DNA of 64,000 nt from Pterobdella sp. o SKG-2022 (Eukaryota; Annelida; Clitellata; Hirudinida; Piscicolidae). The translations under genes were made by a program, and so were the position numbers. The stretch spans positions 3,568,264-3,632,263 of the forward strand of contig OZ038322.1 of assembly GCA_964035795.1 (NCBI GenBank), read 5' to 3'. This document shows, one piece after another, positions 22,569 through 34,075 of the stretch (positions are counted from its first letter, which is position 1; every line of letters starts with the position of its first letter). The notes beneath the pieces were generated by a model. It had not been told where the DNA came from, did no database searches, and worked only from the letters and a program-made list of their open reading frames with translations.

Positions 22569-25500
22569 TTTGGGGGAACTTTGTACACTTCTTCAAAGAT
22601 TTATTCAAAAGCTAAGAACTATATCCTTCAATACGAGAGTAGTGTTCAAAGTTTCAACGAATTTTGATTATTCAACTAAAATGGTGAGGTTTGTGTGCAC
22701 TTGAATTATGACATAGTAGAAAACGAAGTTGAGAATGACAAAATGGCGCCTCTGCTTATGAACATAATGTCTCTCCAGCAGCGATCAATATTCCAGCTAG
22801 CTCATACATGCCCTGATACATTTTCAAGAAATATTTATCAAATTTTAAAAACTAATGAGTTTTATTAATTTCATGTTATTATTAAAAAATATTTTTTAAT
22901 TATTTTTGGAAATTGGATTTTCTTGGAAACTGATAAATATGATGACAGAAGTAATAAAAAAACAAAACTAACAAGGATTAAAAAATTTGATACCTCGATA
23001 ACTAAAAACAAAAAATGAAACATTAAAAAAGGGAAAGACTTCAATAATTTTGATTCATGTTTAGATCTCACTTAACATAAAAAATTAAAGTTGTTTTGAG
23101 CTCCAAAAAATTATTTTTCTTTATGAACTCAATCTTGAATATAGTATTTGGACTTTTGCTCGAACATGAAGCAAATAATTCAAGCCATTTCATCATATTA
23201 ACATAAGGATACGAGTAGAAGGCTAATAGAAAATAACGAGCTTTGAAAAAGGTTTTGGAAAAACAAAACTGTGCCTAAAAACTTATCAACGAAACTCAAT
23301 TAGTGATATGACTAATATTATTAGTTTTATGATTTCATTTATACGAGTTTTTATAGATTGTTTTGTAATCTTTATATACAATAAGACTGATCAGGCAAAA
23401 GGTTATGAATGAAACTAAAATAAGGTTAATGTTTATAAATGATTTTCATTCACTCTTTCCATGCGGATTTTCATGAATTTATTTGAAAATCTTTTTTAAG
23501 GTTCAAGTATAAAAATAAGCCTGTGAATAATAATGGTGAAGTCTGATTTTCTCGTCAAGAGAATATTACATTGAAAAACTCAAATTAAATTTTAATTAAT
23601 AATAAATAAGCAATGGGATACATAGTTATGAAACATATAGAAATGATAAAAAATTCTATAAAAAGTTCTTTTGTGTGGCCGATGAAAACGTCAATGACTT
23701 CTTTTAAGAGGTCATGATTCAACTTCAGGTACAAAGACGACCCAAGTCTGGACATGAGCTGCTCAATATCAATTTTTTTTCTTCCTTCTTGTTTGCTTGA
23801 GCTCTTTTTAAGGTAGTTTTTAAAAAGCATGAAAAAACGCAAATTTTCAAGTAACGAAAGTTATACCATTTCTTAATGTTACACCACTCACTTTGGCTCA
23901 AGAGACAGCCTCTGGCGAAAGTTGATTCATTACTGCCATTTGTTCAAAATTATCGTTGAAGAAAAAGCCGTTGCTACTGAAATCAGGCTGCTGGTTAACT
24001 CTTGAAAATATCGTTCATTTAATGCTGCAAGTGCGCAGGTGTTATGAGCGTTCAAAGCAATTTAATTCTAACTTTCAGACGCTTTAGGTCAAAAGGATGG
24101 CCTTATATTTTTATAGCAGATAGAAGTCCATTTTGTTTGGAGAAAGCAGCTAAAAGCATCGTGGCCAAGATTACGTTGAACACAGTTGATATCATAACAT
24201 ACCATTGCTTCACTCGATTTGACCCAAAAATATTCGGACACCACCATTTAGACGTGATATATGTATGTTGAAAATCCAGTTTGATTTTCAAAATTTCACC
24301 ACGTCTAACCGTAACAAGTTTTTATAAGGTTTGTTGGAGAGTTAAATAAAAACTGTTATAAGAGATATTAGTTTTCGAATTGTTGATGATAACGAGCTTT
24401 AGCGATTTCAGAAGTTAGACGTATCCAACCTGGACGATTCACTACCAGTGAGCTGAAAATGTCGATGTTTTTTCTAGTAGTTAGGTTTTGTGGTATGATG
24501 GGTTTGGTGTAGTTGTGCACATTTAGTACGCGATACAGTGTGTTGTATTTTTTCAGATTGTTACTAAGAGTGAATACTATTGTGGTTTTGAGTCTTCCTC
24601 GCAAAAGTGCTATAATACCATTAAATTGAACATTTTGTGTTGACTGAAAAAAAATTTTTAACTACCGCAAGAACTAGTAGGGTTAGGATTAAAAAAATTG
24701 CAAGCCTGGGGTAAAAAGAAAATTTTGAAAAATTAAGTAGTATATCTCGAGAACAAGGCATGAAAAAAAAAGTACATTGAAATAAAATAGAAATAAAAAA
24801 AACTAAAACTGAATAAACTAAGAAAAAAAAAGCTCATGAAAATGCTTTTAAAATAGAAAAAGCAGTTTGTAGCAGAAATAGACCGAAAAACTTTTTCTAT
24901 TTAGTTTCTATACTTTTCATCGTTCTCGTACCAGTCAGTTGTTTGCTTATGATACCCACATCATGGTTCATTTCCTTCTCTCTTTTTTTTCAATACTTGA
25001 AAAACTAATCTTTTTTCTAAATTTTATTTTTAAGTGACTCAAAACATCTTGAAAAAAATTTTCTTGAATTCAATTTTATCTCTCTCTGCGTATAGAATTT
25101 TTTTTTCTCCCTTTTACAACAACCTCTCTCGGCCTATTTCTCCTACGTACTCAATTCTTATTAATCTTCATTGGCTTCTTCACTGTCGCTCTACATATAA
25201 AACTGGCTCTTTTATGTTTAAAATCTATTCATTTTATTCTTCTCTTTATTTTAGCAACTAATTAATACCTTCTTTAGCGTGCTAGCCTACGGTCCCCTTC
25301 AGGCTTTCCACTTTCTGTTATCTTTTAATCTCATTTCTATCTGCGTTCTCTTTCTCTGTTGCTTTTCTTTGAAACATTCTACCTCTTTGAATAAAATATT
25401 TATCTAGCTATTTTATCTTCACAAAGAAATTATTAAATTTTATTTTTAAGCCGTCGTAGTGTTTTTGAAATATATAAGGCGCTGCATAAAAACTATTACT

Positions 25501-25630
25501 TTAGGATTTAAATTACAATTACGCGTGTGTTATAAATAACTTTTCGAATAATTATTTTATTAAATTTTTACTATCTTTATTTTTTATCTTGTTTGTTGTA
25601 AAAATTGTTGTTAATATTGTGAAACTGAAA
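22569..25630. other. Interval between divergent SYT1 and DUSP11 genes
   Basis: About 3.1 kb that should contain the 5' regions of both genes. On the minus strand at 23.58-24.60 kb there are several short open segments, including one reading NQQPDFSSNGFFF near 23.99 kb. I could not link them with consistent splice phases or name a family. Confidence 0.4.
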
Positions 25631-28600
25631 ATGAATACGGTGCCAGATCGGTAATTAGAAACTTAATTTAATCAAATTTTGATCAAAATTGATTTTTGAA
25701 AAATTACATAGCTGGTTCGGATACACTAAAATTGGAAAAGTTATAAGAAATACACGGTTCATCGCTTTCAAAGTTCCCTTGAAACATGTGATTAAATTAA
25801 GTTTCTAAAAGCACGATTATCACTTAAATTTTTTATTTGTTTCAAACAAGTGTAATTTCCGGTGCTTATCTACTTCAATACTTAAAATATTTTATATTTC
25901 TTTTATTGCATTCAAATACAAATTCAGGAAATATTGCAAAGAATCACAGATGAAAAAGAAATTTTCAATTTAGATTGTTTATTCAAAGCATTGAGCAAAT
26001 CAAATCACAATCTGGGATTAGTGATAGATCTCACTAATACAACTCGATATTATGACAAGAAACATGTGCTAGCAAAGGGTTGTGACTACAAGAAGATCTA
26101 CACCAAAGGACACGAAGTGCCTAATAACTTTGTCGTTCGCAGGTACACTTATTTTTTGTTTATATGCTTCAAATTATAAAAAATATTTTTAGTTGTTTTG
26201 ATGTTTTTTCATATTGTTACATGGCTCTAGATGTTGATTGCTTTTCGAGTATGAACTTGAAGATTTTTCAAATTTTAAATTAAGAAAACTATAAATTATT
26301 GTTTGCAAATAAACTTTTTTTATTCAATAATTAATATTTCTGAAGTATTTGTTTTTAATGTTAGTTAACATGTATGAACTAAGTTTCACTCAATACGAAA
26401 CACTAATAAAAATAAATGTCTGGCAGGAGCACAGTGAACATTATTTTTATTAAGAAAATGCATGAAAGCTACTTTGAAAAAAGTAGAAAGCTTTTTATCT
26501 ATTTTGTTGATTTGAAAAAGGCTTTCGATTGGGTGCCAAATGAGGTGATTGAATGGGGACTGAGAAAGAAGTTGGTCCGGAAAAGGTTGGTTCAAGCAGT
26601 AATCTTGATGTACAAAGGAGCAAAAACGTGGGTTCAGCTTGTAGGTTGATACTTGGAAAAAGTTGATGTTGATGAAGGTGTCCATCAAGGATTAGTTCTC
26701 TTGCCGATTTTGTTTTCAATAGTGCTAGACTGAAGACAAAAGAAAAGTGCATTATGTGAACTGCTTTATGCAGATGACTTGGTCTTGATGGCAGAGACTG
26801 GAAGAACTGGAAGTATAATTCTTTCATTGGAAGGCAGCTTTTGAAGGGAAAGGATTGAAGTTTAGTTTTGGTAAGACAAAGGTCATAGAGTGTGGTGGTG
26901 GTGGTGGTAGTGGGGTTCTTGTTTTAGTTAAAATTGATTTTTGTAGTTTTTATGGTAAGAGGGCTAGAGTAAATTGTATGAGGTCCAAGACATGTTCCTC
27001 CCGATGGACTGCCACTTTGTAGTAATCAGAAGGCTTGAGCATCTCAGTAACTCTGAGAGCTATGCTGGCGGGAGCGTAAGCTTTTGGCAGGGCCACCCAA
27101 GCTGTACAGGTCAAAGGGTAGAGGTCGGACTAAGTGCAGTCTACTGGCCCTCCATGTTGGGGGTTTGAACTAGGCTAACAACCTGGCTCTGTAAAAAAAT
27201 GTGTTACAGAAACTACAACAAACTCTGCAAACTGCTTGGTCCAGAGCCTATGATGCAAGCTTTTGAAAGCCTCCAGGAACCCGTTGCGCTGACAACTCTT
27301 GACGACCAAGGACAAAACCAGGATAGGAACCTGGAGCGTCAGAACCCTACACGAGACAGGCAACACAGCTCAAGTTTGTTGAGAAATGAAAACACAACTT
27401 GAAGATTCTATGCCTAAGTGAGACAAGGTGGACAGGAGCAGGAAGAACGCAACTATTGAGCGTAGACACCATCATCCACTCTGGACAGAATGGAGACCAA
27501 CCCTTCACCAAAGAAGTAGTCTTTTCTTGATGGTGATTGATTCGGTCATGAAGCAGCCCACAGCAGACTAGAAGACAGGCATCTAGCAGACTTTCAAAAA
27601 ACAGCTGGAAGACCTAGACTTTGCAGATGACATGAGCCTTCTCTCCCACAAGCAGCAAGATGTGCAAAAGAAACTATGTGGTGTGGTAGAAGAAGCTGAA
27701 AAACTGGACTTCAAATCAATACTGGGAAGGCAAAGGTCATGAAAGTCAACAACAAAAACAAGATTCAGTGAAACTACATCACGAAGAAATTAAGGAGGTT
27801 GACAAGTTTGTCTACTTGGGCAGTGTTGTCAGCAAAGATGGGGAAACAGACGAAGACATCAAGAGCCGTATCAACAAAGCTAGATACGTTTTCAGCACCC
27901 TTCGAAAAATCTGGAAATCGAAAGCTCTCTCAGTCTGCAATAAAATCAGGATTTTCAACACAGATGTGAAATTGCTTCTATTCTATGGCTCAGAGACAAA
28001 TACCATCACCGACAAGCTGCAGGCATTCACAAACCGATGTCTAAGAAACATCCTGAACATCAGGTGGCCAGAAGTTGTCTTCAACGAAGAACTTTTGAAC
28101 AAGAAAAAACAAGTCACACTGAAGACAGAAAAAAGAAGCGGAAATGGGGAGGGATAGGTCATACGTTGCGCAAGCCTGAAGCAAATATCACAAGTCTTGA
28201 ACTGAAACCCACAGGGCAAAAGAAAAGCTAGTCGATCTAAGCAGACCTGGCGGACAAACATCAAGACAGAAGCAAAGGTTACCGGAATGACGTGGGCCCA
28301 GCTGAAAAGGACCAGCCAGAACCACGTACGTTGGAAGAGTGTTGTAGCAGCCCTATGCTCCCAAGGATGCAAGAGAAAAAGCTAAGCCAAGACATATAAG
28401 AAGTGGGCTCATAAGCTCTGTGCTAGGGTAGAGAATTTCTTGGAAGATGAATGGAAATTTTGAATGCAGGGTTTTTATGAATGGTTCAAATGAGGAATTT
28501 AATAATATTTCAAAAGGTTGTTTAATTGATTTTGAGTCAATAATTATTGTTATCTAGGGAAAATAAGGATAAATTTGACGCCAATCGGTGGCCTGTAGAA

Positions 28601-31600
28601 GTTACGATGGCGGCTTGAAAAGTCGATTTTTATTTTTAAAAACTATATAATTCGATTAAAAATGTCGAAATATTATTTAAAAGATTTCGCAATTTTTTTT
28701 GAAATTGGATAACAGTACAATAACATATAAGAACTACTTTTGGGTTGAATTTGGATTTTTTGCTTTCCATAGAAAGAAGATGAATTGAAAATATAAAAAA
28801 TTTTATCCTATAAAACAACAAACAATAAAAAGATAAAAACATCATGGTTTTTGAGGTAATAAAAGCTGAAATTACTTGGATAACAATTATATAAAAGATG
28901 AAAAGAATTTTATCATTGAATTAATATTAAAAAATTTGATGATAAAATAAAGACACAACCACTTTCTGGTTTTAATTATGATAATATGGAAGTTCCATTG
29001 AAAAAAAGATGAAGTTGTTCAAATATTGTTTAAAATTAACATTTAATTGCTTTAAATTTTTCAATTTAAAGTTTATCTATATATATTTTTTAATCAACTT
29101 AAATTCAATTAGGAATAATACATTCATAAAATCAACTCAGTTTTCCAAATGTCATTTATGTAAGTATTAATATTGTTGCTTTTGTTTCAAACAACTGACC
29201 TTTCTTTCATACACTTTTAGTTTTCTATTTCATTTTATTTAGTTATACTTGCCTAATCCATCTTACAATTGTCATATTTATAAAAAATTCCATTACATTA
29301 CATAGCATTTAGTTGTTTTGCATTCATAGTTCATAATACTCAGTGGTCTAGAAACTTCTGAAGTTAATGCCACTATAATCATACTCGTATTTGATTTGGT
29401 GGAGGAGGAAGTAAGCTAGCTGTTACACGAAGGATAGGGCTGGAATGGAAGGCATTCGACAGTATGTCTTCTATGTTATGTGGTAAAAGACACACATGGA
29501 ATATCAAAGGATATATTTTTATGACATGTGTGAAGCTCGGAAACTTGGGTGGTAAGATCCGTTGAAGGAAGTATTTTGAGAAAAGCAGGAAAACGGATGC
29601 TTCGAATGATTGTGGTGTGCATCTAGCTGATAGTGTGGATGCAAAAAAATATGTTTAGATTGAGCTTCGATAGTACGGTTGTTGAAGTGGTGAGACAAGG
29701 GATTTTGAGATGGCTGGGTTATGTGGTGAGAAAAAGTGATGATGATTTTGTTAGGCGGCGTGGAGGTTTGACGTTGAAGGTAGTAGAGGAAGAGGAAGGC
29801 CAAGGGAAGCTTGGAAAAATTTGATGGAAAACCTTTGTCATGGCTTGGATTAGGTCTTGAAGATGTCTACAACAGGGTAAAATGGAGAAAGATTTAGATC
29901 GTGGAAAATAATCAATGACCCCTTTGAAAAGGGAAAAATACTGGCTATTATCAAATGATGCTGATACTGAAAAGTGGAATAAATTATGAATTGCGAGGTC
30001 AACAAACAAAAAGTATATATTCAAAACAGACACGAAGTTTTCCATGAGTCTAACTTACATTATTACAATTAGGAAGGCCACTTGTTTCAGGGGGCTATTC
30101 TATCAATTCACTGGGTAACCATGCTAGCAACGCTCAAAGCTTGTGAAAAAAATGTTATATTTGAAAAAAAAATAAATGGTGCTTAGGAGAACATAAAAAT
30201 TGAAAAAATATGAAATTTTAATTGTTTAGCTTAAATCTTATTTCAAAATTTTTTTCAGTTTTTTTGATGCGGTAGACAACTTTCTTGATAAAAACCAACA
30301 TAATAAAAGTTAGTATCATTATTATTTATCTAAAACAATAAAAAATTTTTATCATGCTAGTTTTGCTGTACATGTCCTAGTAACTGAGCCTAGCTTATTG
30401 ATACTACCTTAAAGCGTATTGTATAAAATTGTTTGGAACAAATATTTAAAATACCAGTCCGAGCTGACGTACAACTGAGTTTATTGAATTCTAGTTTCAT
30501 ATTATTTTTATTTTTTTGAGATATTGCGTTGAGAGATGGCATCACCCTTTTTGCAATAAAATTTAAAATAGATTGTTTGGTTGTTCAATGCTTACGTAAC
30601 CCCAATCTTGCTATACAACTATTGAACCTGGGCTCTTACGATGATTGATGATACTAGTTTAAACTCTTTTCATCGTAGTTAGTCAAAAATATTGAAATCA
30701 AATAATATATAAAATAACAAAAAGGCAAAAACTGAGCCAAAAGACGATAAAACTGCAAAAAGAGGCTAGATTAAGCTTTGTGGAAAAAAAATTTCATTGA
30801 TTTTTTTAATTTTTATTTTTTAACTATTTTTTGATTAAAAACGAAAGTTTATAAATATAAGATTCACCGCTCACACTTGAATGGTTCGTTTTGCCATTGT
30901 CAAAAGAAGTATTTGCCAAGCCAATGATACCAGAATATCTGTTTGTCTATAATTACCTCCGGAGTCTAATGTTATTTAGGTTATAATAGAAAGGAAGCCT
31001 TAAATTGTAGGCGCTGAGTTAGGTGAAGTTAAATGTCAGATGCCTTTAAAAGCTTGTTCAATATGCAATATTTTGACTTGCTAGCACAAGCCTCCACATA
31101 TCAACATAATACTATCCTATTCTCCTAATGACTTATTTTTATTAGTCAATGTGTCAAATATTTCTTAATATATGTAATGATAGACCTGATTGGAGTGCAC
31201 TGTACACATGGAGTCAATAGAACTGGGTACCTTATCTGCAGGTTGGCATTGGTACATCATATTGATACATACCATCTTCTGTTGTAAAACTGATGCATAC
31301 ATTTCTTCATAACATTGCAATATCTTAAATTACTCGTCATGAATTCCTTAACTTCTTCACATGAAATAACAAGTATAAACTAAAACTAATAATGATGCAT
31401 AAACAATTAAACTGAAACTAATATCAAAAAAGTAAGGGCAACAAACACAAAGTATTTATTAAATGACACGAAGCTTTTCGTAAGGCTAGCTTACCTCAAA
31501 TGATAATCGAAGTTAAAATATTTCAACCTATATGCTAGAAATTCTAGCAATTAATTCATACTCTTTTATCAAGGAATACATTAATAATAGCAAATAGTAT

Positions 31601-32688
31601 AAATAGGTTGAAATATTTTACTTTGATTATCACTTGATAATGTAAGCTAGCTTTATGAAAAGCTTCGTGTCATTTAATAAATACTTTGTTTTTGTTGTCC
31701 TTACTTTTAGATTCAGGTTTTTGTACTTCATTAAACTAATATTGATTCCCAGGTACATGAGAGACAAGCTGGCTTTGAGTGCAGATGAAGCCATTGCAGG
31801 TAGGTTTTTGCGATGCTTTATACACGTCTAATGTGAATGTTTAAAACACATATGAGCTGTATTTTATGTATATTAATAATATTTTTTGTTTTTGGACTCG
31901 TAGCATTCAATGAGGCCCGAGGACATCCCCTTGAAAGACACAACTACCTTCAGCATCTCAAGTTTGTTGCTTCTATTTAGTCTTTATTTAGGTAACTGTT
32001 TGTAACAAAGGAATTCCGAGATATTTGCTAAAAAATTTTATGTAATACTTCTAATATTTATTATAATATTTAGGAGTTTTACTTCCTTTTGAATTGTGTT
32101 CATTCTTTCACTACTGTTTTAGGCTATTCTGAGTCATCAAAATAAAAATGGCTTTTTTAAGATTAAATTCTCAATAACATGTTTATAGAATGTTCAAATC
32201 ACTTTCAATCCAGAAGTGGTGAAAACTTTTTGGGTTCCACAAAGGAAATTGACGAAGAACATAGAAATAACTCTTATTATGCCAACACTCGTCACCAGAA
32301 CAAAATCACCAGACGAATCCGTGAGAGGCAGGAGATATACAAACATGGTGACAGAATGAATAAAAATTCTTCCAATAAATATACTGACAAGTTTGACAAC
32401 AGTTTTAATAATTACAATACAAACTACAACAATTATAAGAATAATTTCCCCAATAATAGAAATTATAACAATCATATTAATAACAACAACAATAACCTTT
32501 ATAATAGCTATAATAACAATAATAGCTATAATAACAATAATAGCTATAATAAAAATAATAGCTATAATAACAATAATAGCTATAATAATAATAATAATTA
32601 TAATAGCTATAATAAAAATTATAACAACTATGCTAATCTTCATCATGACAACTTTAATAATGTTTATGATAGAAATGATAAAGATTAA
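25631..32688 (+). CDS. DUSP11: DUSP11/PIR1-type RNA 5'-triphosphatase, 8 coding exons, 332 aa
   Basis: Atypical dual-specificity phosphatase that removes gamma and beta phosphates from RNA 5' ends; the family is mainly nuclear. Exons: 25631-25650, 25712-25787, 25928-26142, 30259-30308, 31184-31241, 31753-31799, 31904-31961, 32214-32688. All splice phases agree and total 999 nt. Family motifs in order: VPDRW (4-8), RFIAFKVPL (22-30), GLVIDLTNTTRYY, KGHEVPNN (about 92-99), a short FDAVDNFL exon, the catalytic loop HCTHGVNRTGYLICR with C127 and R133, then DEAIAAFNEARGHPLERHNYL. From about residue 176 the protein becomes charged, then Asn/Tyr-rich with tandem repeats; this tail is not conserved with vertebrate DUSP11. 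Intron 3 (4.1 kb) carries nested LINEs and intron 5 a MITE. Intron 7 is placed at the acceptor CAATCCAG because it alone keeps frame. The terminal TAA is unusual (see 32689-32862). The family call is firm; exon 4 is short and rests on phase and motif. Confidence 0.93.
26405..26985 (+). pseudogene. LINE A, left part: decayed reverse transcriptase and Cys motif
   Basis: Plus-strand frames read FVDLKKAFDWVPNEV, then VHQGLV, then ELLYADDLVLMAE: RT motifs with the catalytic YADD. Downstream a glycine run and CSFYGKRARVNCMRSKTC resemble a decayed Cys-rich knuckle found next to RT in some LINEs. Stops and frame changes make it non-functional. It lies in DUSP11 intron 3 and appears to be interrupted by LINE B; its 3' part seems to resume at about 29.4 kb. 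Confidence 0.8.
26970..28395 (+). pseudogene. LINE B, RTE/BovB-like, internally deleted
   Basis: Begins with a less AT-rich 5' region (about 26985-27190). An endonuclease-like segment follows around 27.2-27.5 kb with LSETRWTGAGRTQLL when frames are followed. The RT core is largely missing. The C-terminal part has LDFADDMSLLS near 27.62 kb, then VDKFVYLGSVVSKDGETDED from about 27.8 kb, a YGSET motif and TNRCLRNILNIRWPE. This order is typical of RTE-type LINE ORFs. It contains stops and frameshifts. It lies in DUSP11 intron 3, same strand as the gene. Confidence 0.75.
28868..29391 (+). repeat. Dispersed repeat copy 1, about 500 bp, unclassified
   Basis: Shares long collinear similarity with 60033-60534 in the same orientation, for example ACATTCATAAAATCAACTC and ATACTCAGTGGTCTAGAAAC. 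Identity looks like about 80% by eye with small indels. I find no coding frame, terminal repeats or tRNA-like head, so its class is unknown. It lies in DUSP11 intron 3, between the two parts of LINE A. Confidence 0.8.
29400..29960 (+). pseudogene. LINE A, right part: 3' end of the element
   Basis: Following frames on plus gives CVKLGNLGGKI, then RQGILRWLGYVVRKSDDDF and a basic, Gly-rich tail. This is the common C-terminus of one non-LTR ORF type (RWLGHV, then GRGRPRKTW). It is the natural continuation of LINE A at 26.4-27.0 kb. A second copy of the same tail is at 52.7 kb. Confidence 0.7.
30000..30066. mobile_element. Half-copy of the AAGCTT-core MITE family
   Basis: AACAAACAAAAAGTATATATTC followed by ACACGAAGTTTTCCATGAG and CTAACTTACATTA corresponds to the left arm of the MITE at 31427. 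The right arm is missing. Confidence 0.6.
31427..31708. mobile_element. Full-length MITE with long (about 110 bp) inverted arms
   Basis: The left arm (about 31427-31541) and right arm (about 31598-31708) are near-perfect reverse complements, beginning AAAAGTAAGG(G/A)CAACAAA and containing ACACGAAGCTTTTC and CTAGCTTAC. About 55 bp separates them. There is no coding capacity, as expected of a foldback MITE. It lies in DUSP11 intron 5 and ends only 44 bp before exon 6, so a transcript hairpin would sit against the splice acceptor. Confidence 0.85.
32500..32615 (+). repeat. In-frame coding minisatellite, 15-bp unit (Asn/Tyr/Ser)
   Basis: Tandem AATAGCTATAATAAC-type units inside the last DUSP11 exon encode repeats of about five residues (NNSYN). 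One unit has an Asn to Lys change. The unit length is a multiple of three, so copy-number change would keep the frame. Adjacent sequence is more loosely Asn/Tyr-rich. Confidence 0.9.
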
Positions 32689-32862
32689 AATAGTCAATAT
32701 TATAACCATTATAATAACTTTGATCATCATTATAACAACCATAATACAAATTATGCTCATAATTTTACTAAGTATATTAAACATTATGATGAGCGCCCAA
32801 AAAGTTCAAACTATTGCAACTTTGGTGAACGTACAAAAGGGCAATGGCAAGATAAAAAATAA
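32689..32862 (+). other. Same-frame coding-like tail after the DUSP11 stop
   Basis: Directly after the TAA at 32686-32688 the same frame stays open for 57 codons to a second TAA (32860-32862). Its Asn/Tyr/His-rich composition continues that of the tail before the stop (NSQYYNHYNNFDHHYNNHN), and it then ends in a basic, non-repetitive GERTKGQWQDKK. The simplest readings are a recently gained stop, a polymorphism or sequencing error, or stop readthrough. Confidence 0.7.
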
Positions 32863-32942
32863 CTTTAGGAATGTAATTATGAAGGAATTAAAATTTACAA
32901 CAAATAATTTTTCAAAAAAAATTTTCTTTTGTGATTTTTAAC

Positions 32943-32948
32943 AATAAA
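32943..32948 (+). terminator. Candidate DUSP11 polyadenylation signal
   Basis: AATAAA lies about 255 bp after the annotated stop and 81 bp after the second stop. It is one of the first canonical hexamers downstream. No transcript evidence is available here. Confidence 0.5.
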
Positions 32949-33639
32949 AAAATTTGGTTTAGTTATTTCATTTACTGTTCAACTGAATTGTGACGTTATA
33001 GAAAATCATTTCAATTAAACTCTGGCATGAGTGTTTCTAAATGTTAAAAAAAAATGAATTATGATAAAGTTGTATTTATAGAAAAATTTAGTTTCTGTTT
33101 TTGAAAAATAAATGTATCTAAATTTTTTTTCATTTTATAGAAAAAAATCAAATCTTTCTAAATGTTACAGAGACTTGGTCAACACATTCAAAATATATAA
33201 TGAACTCATCGATTTGTATTTCACGCTACTTTTTCGGAATCGTTTCATGAAGATGTGCTGTATTTGAATAAGTTACCCTATAACTGTAGTTCCATTCCAA
33301 CTTTTAAAGAGTTTTATCAATGGCTAAACAAGTTTTCGAAATAATAGAAATCAAGTGAAAATTCCTTCATACCACTGTCACTGCATCTTTAGATGTTCAA
33401 AGAAGTGTCGGTTGAATGATATTGAAGTGTAATTAGTTTACAAGAATGTTTATTAGGAGGACTCGCTTCAAATGTTACGTTTTACTAGGTTGTCAATAAA
33501 GTTATTTGATCCAATAAGAGAATAAAAAATTCACAATTCTTTGATCATGTCTCAATATTTCATCTTCATTACTTTTATGTTTCATTTGTATTTACAATGC
33601 TTTTAAGCTGTGAAAATAATAAAGTGATAAATAGCATTG
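32949..33639. other. Gene-free stretch after DUSP11
   Basis: AT-rich sequence without a recognisable exon or element. Confidence 0.4.
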
Positions 33640-33644
33640 ATATC

Positions 33645-33765
33645 ACAAAATATTTATTAATCGATATCACGAAGTTTTTCCTAAGACGAACTTTCATAAC
33701 TAGTGAATCATCAGTTCGTTTTACTTGACGCTTCGTAATTTAAGTTACTTTGCGTTTGTTTTTTC
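33645..33765. mobile_element. Degenerate MITE of the AAGCTT-core family
   Basis: AATATTTATTAATCGATATC is followed by ACGAAGTTTTTCCTAAG and GAACTTTCATAACTAGTGA; the other side reads CAGTTCG and TTGACGCTTCGTAA. The arms are imperfect inverted repeats, about 120 bp in all, more decayed than the copies at 31.4 and 48.7 kb. Confidence 0.6.
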
Positions 33766-34075
33766 ACTATGCAAAAATAATCTAACAGCTTAAACCTAAA
33801 AGTCTATGAGTGTGATTGAGAAGTGGTTTAAAATAATGAAGAAAGAAGGAATCAGTCTTCATTGTCACTAGGAACACTGGGGTTTAAAAAAACAGTAAAC
33901 TAGACGACATATGAATGATTGTTTAGTTTTTTGGTCGCCATGTTGAAGCTGTGTGCTTATATGACATCTGTCGTTGATCTTCTTTTCCTGTATACTGATC
34001 TTGTGTCTTATAACTTCATGAGCTGCCTCATAAATTCTATTGAGGGTAGTTATAGGCAGGTTTTTCCGCTTCGGC

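Noticed and set aside
23585..24604. Several minus-strand open segments, one with a possible membrane helix, between SYT1 and DUSP11
   Set aside because: I could not join them with consistent splice phases or recognise a family. They may be an unknown gene, but the evidence is too weak to annotate.
26386..26827. Minus-strand frames of 100 and 110 codons
   Set aside because: They are antisense shadows of the LINE A reverse transcriptase.
32194..32784. 196-codon Ile-rich minus-strand frame opposite DUSP11 exon 8
   Set aside because: It is the antisense shadow of the Asn/Tyr repeat; composition is explained by the repeat.
32393..32941. 182-codon plus-strand Ile/Thr-rich frame
   Set aside because: It is another frame of the same low-complexity exon and is not supported by homology or phase.
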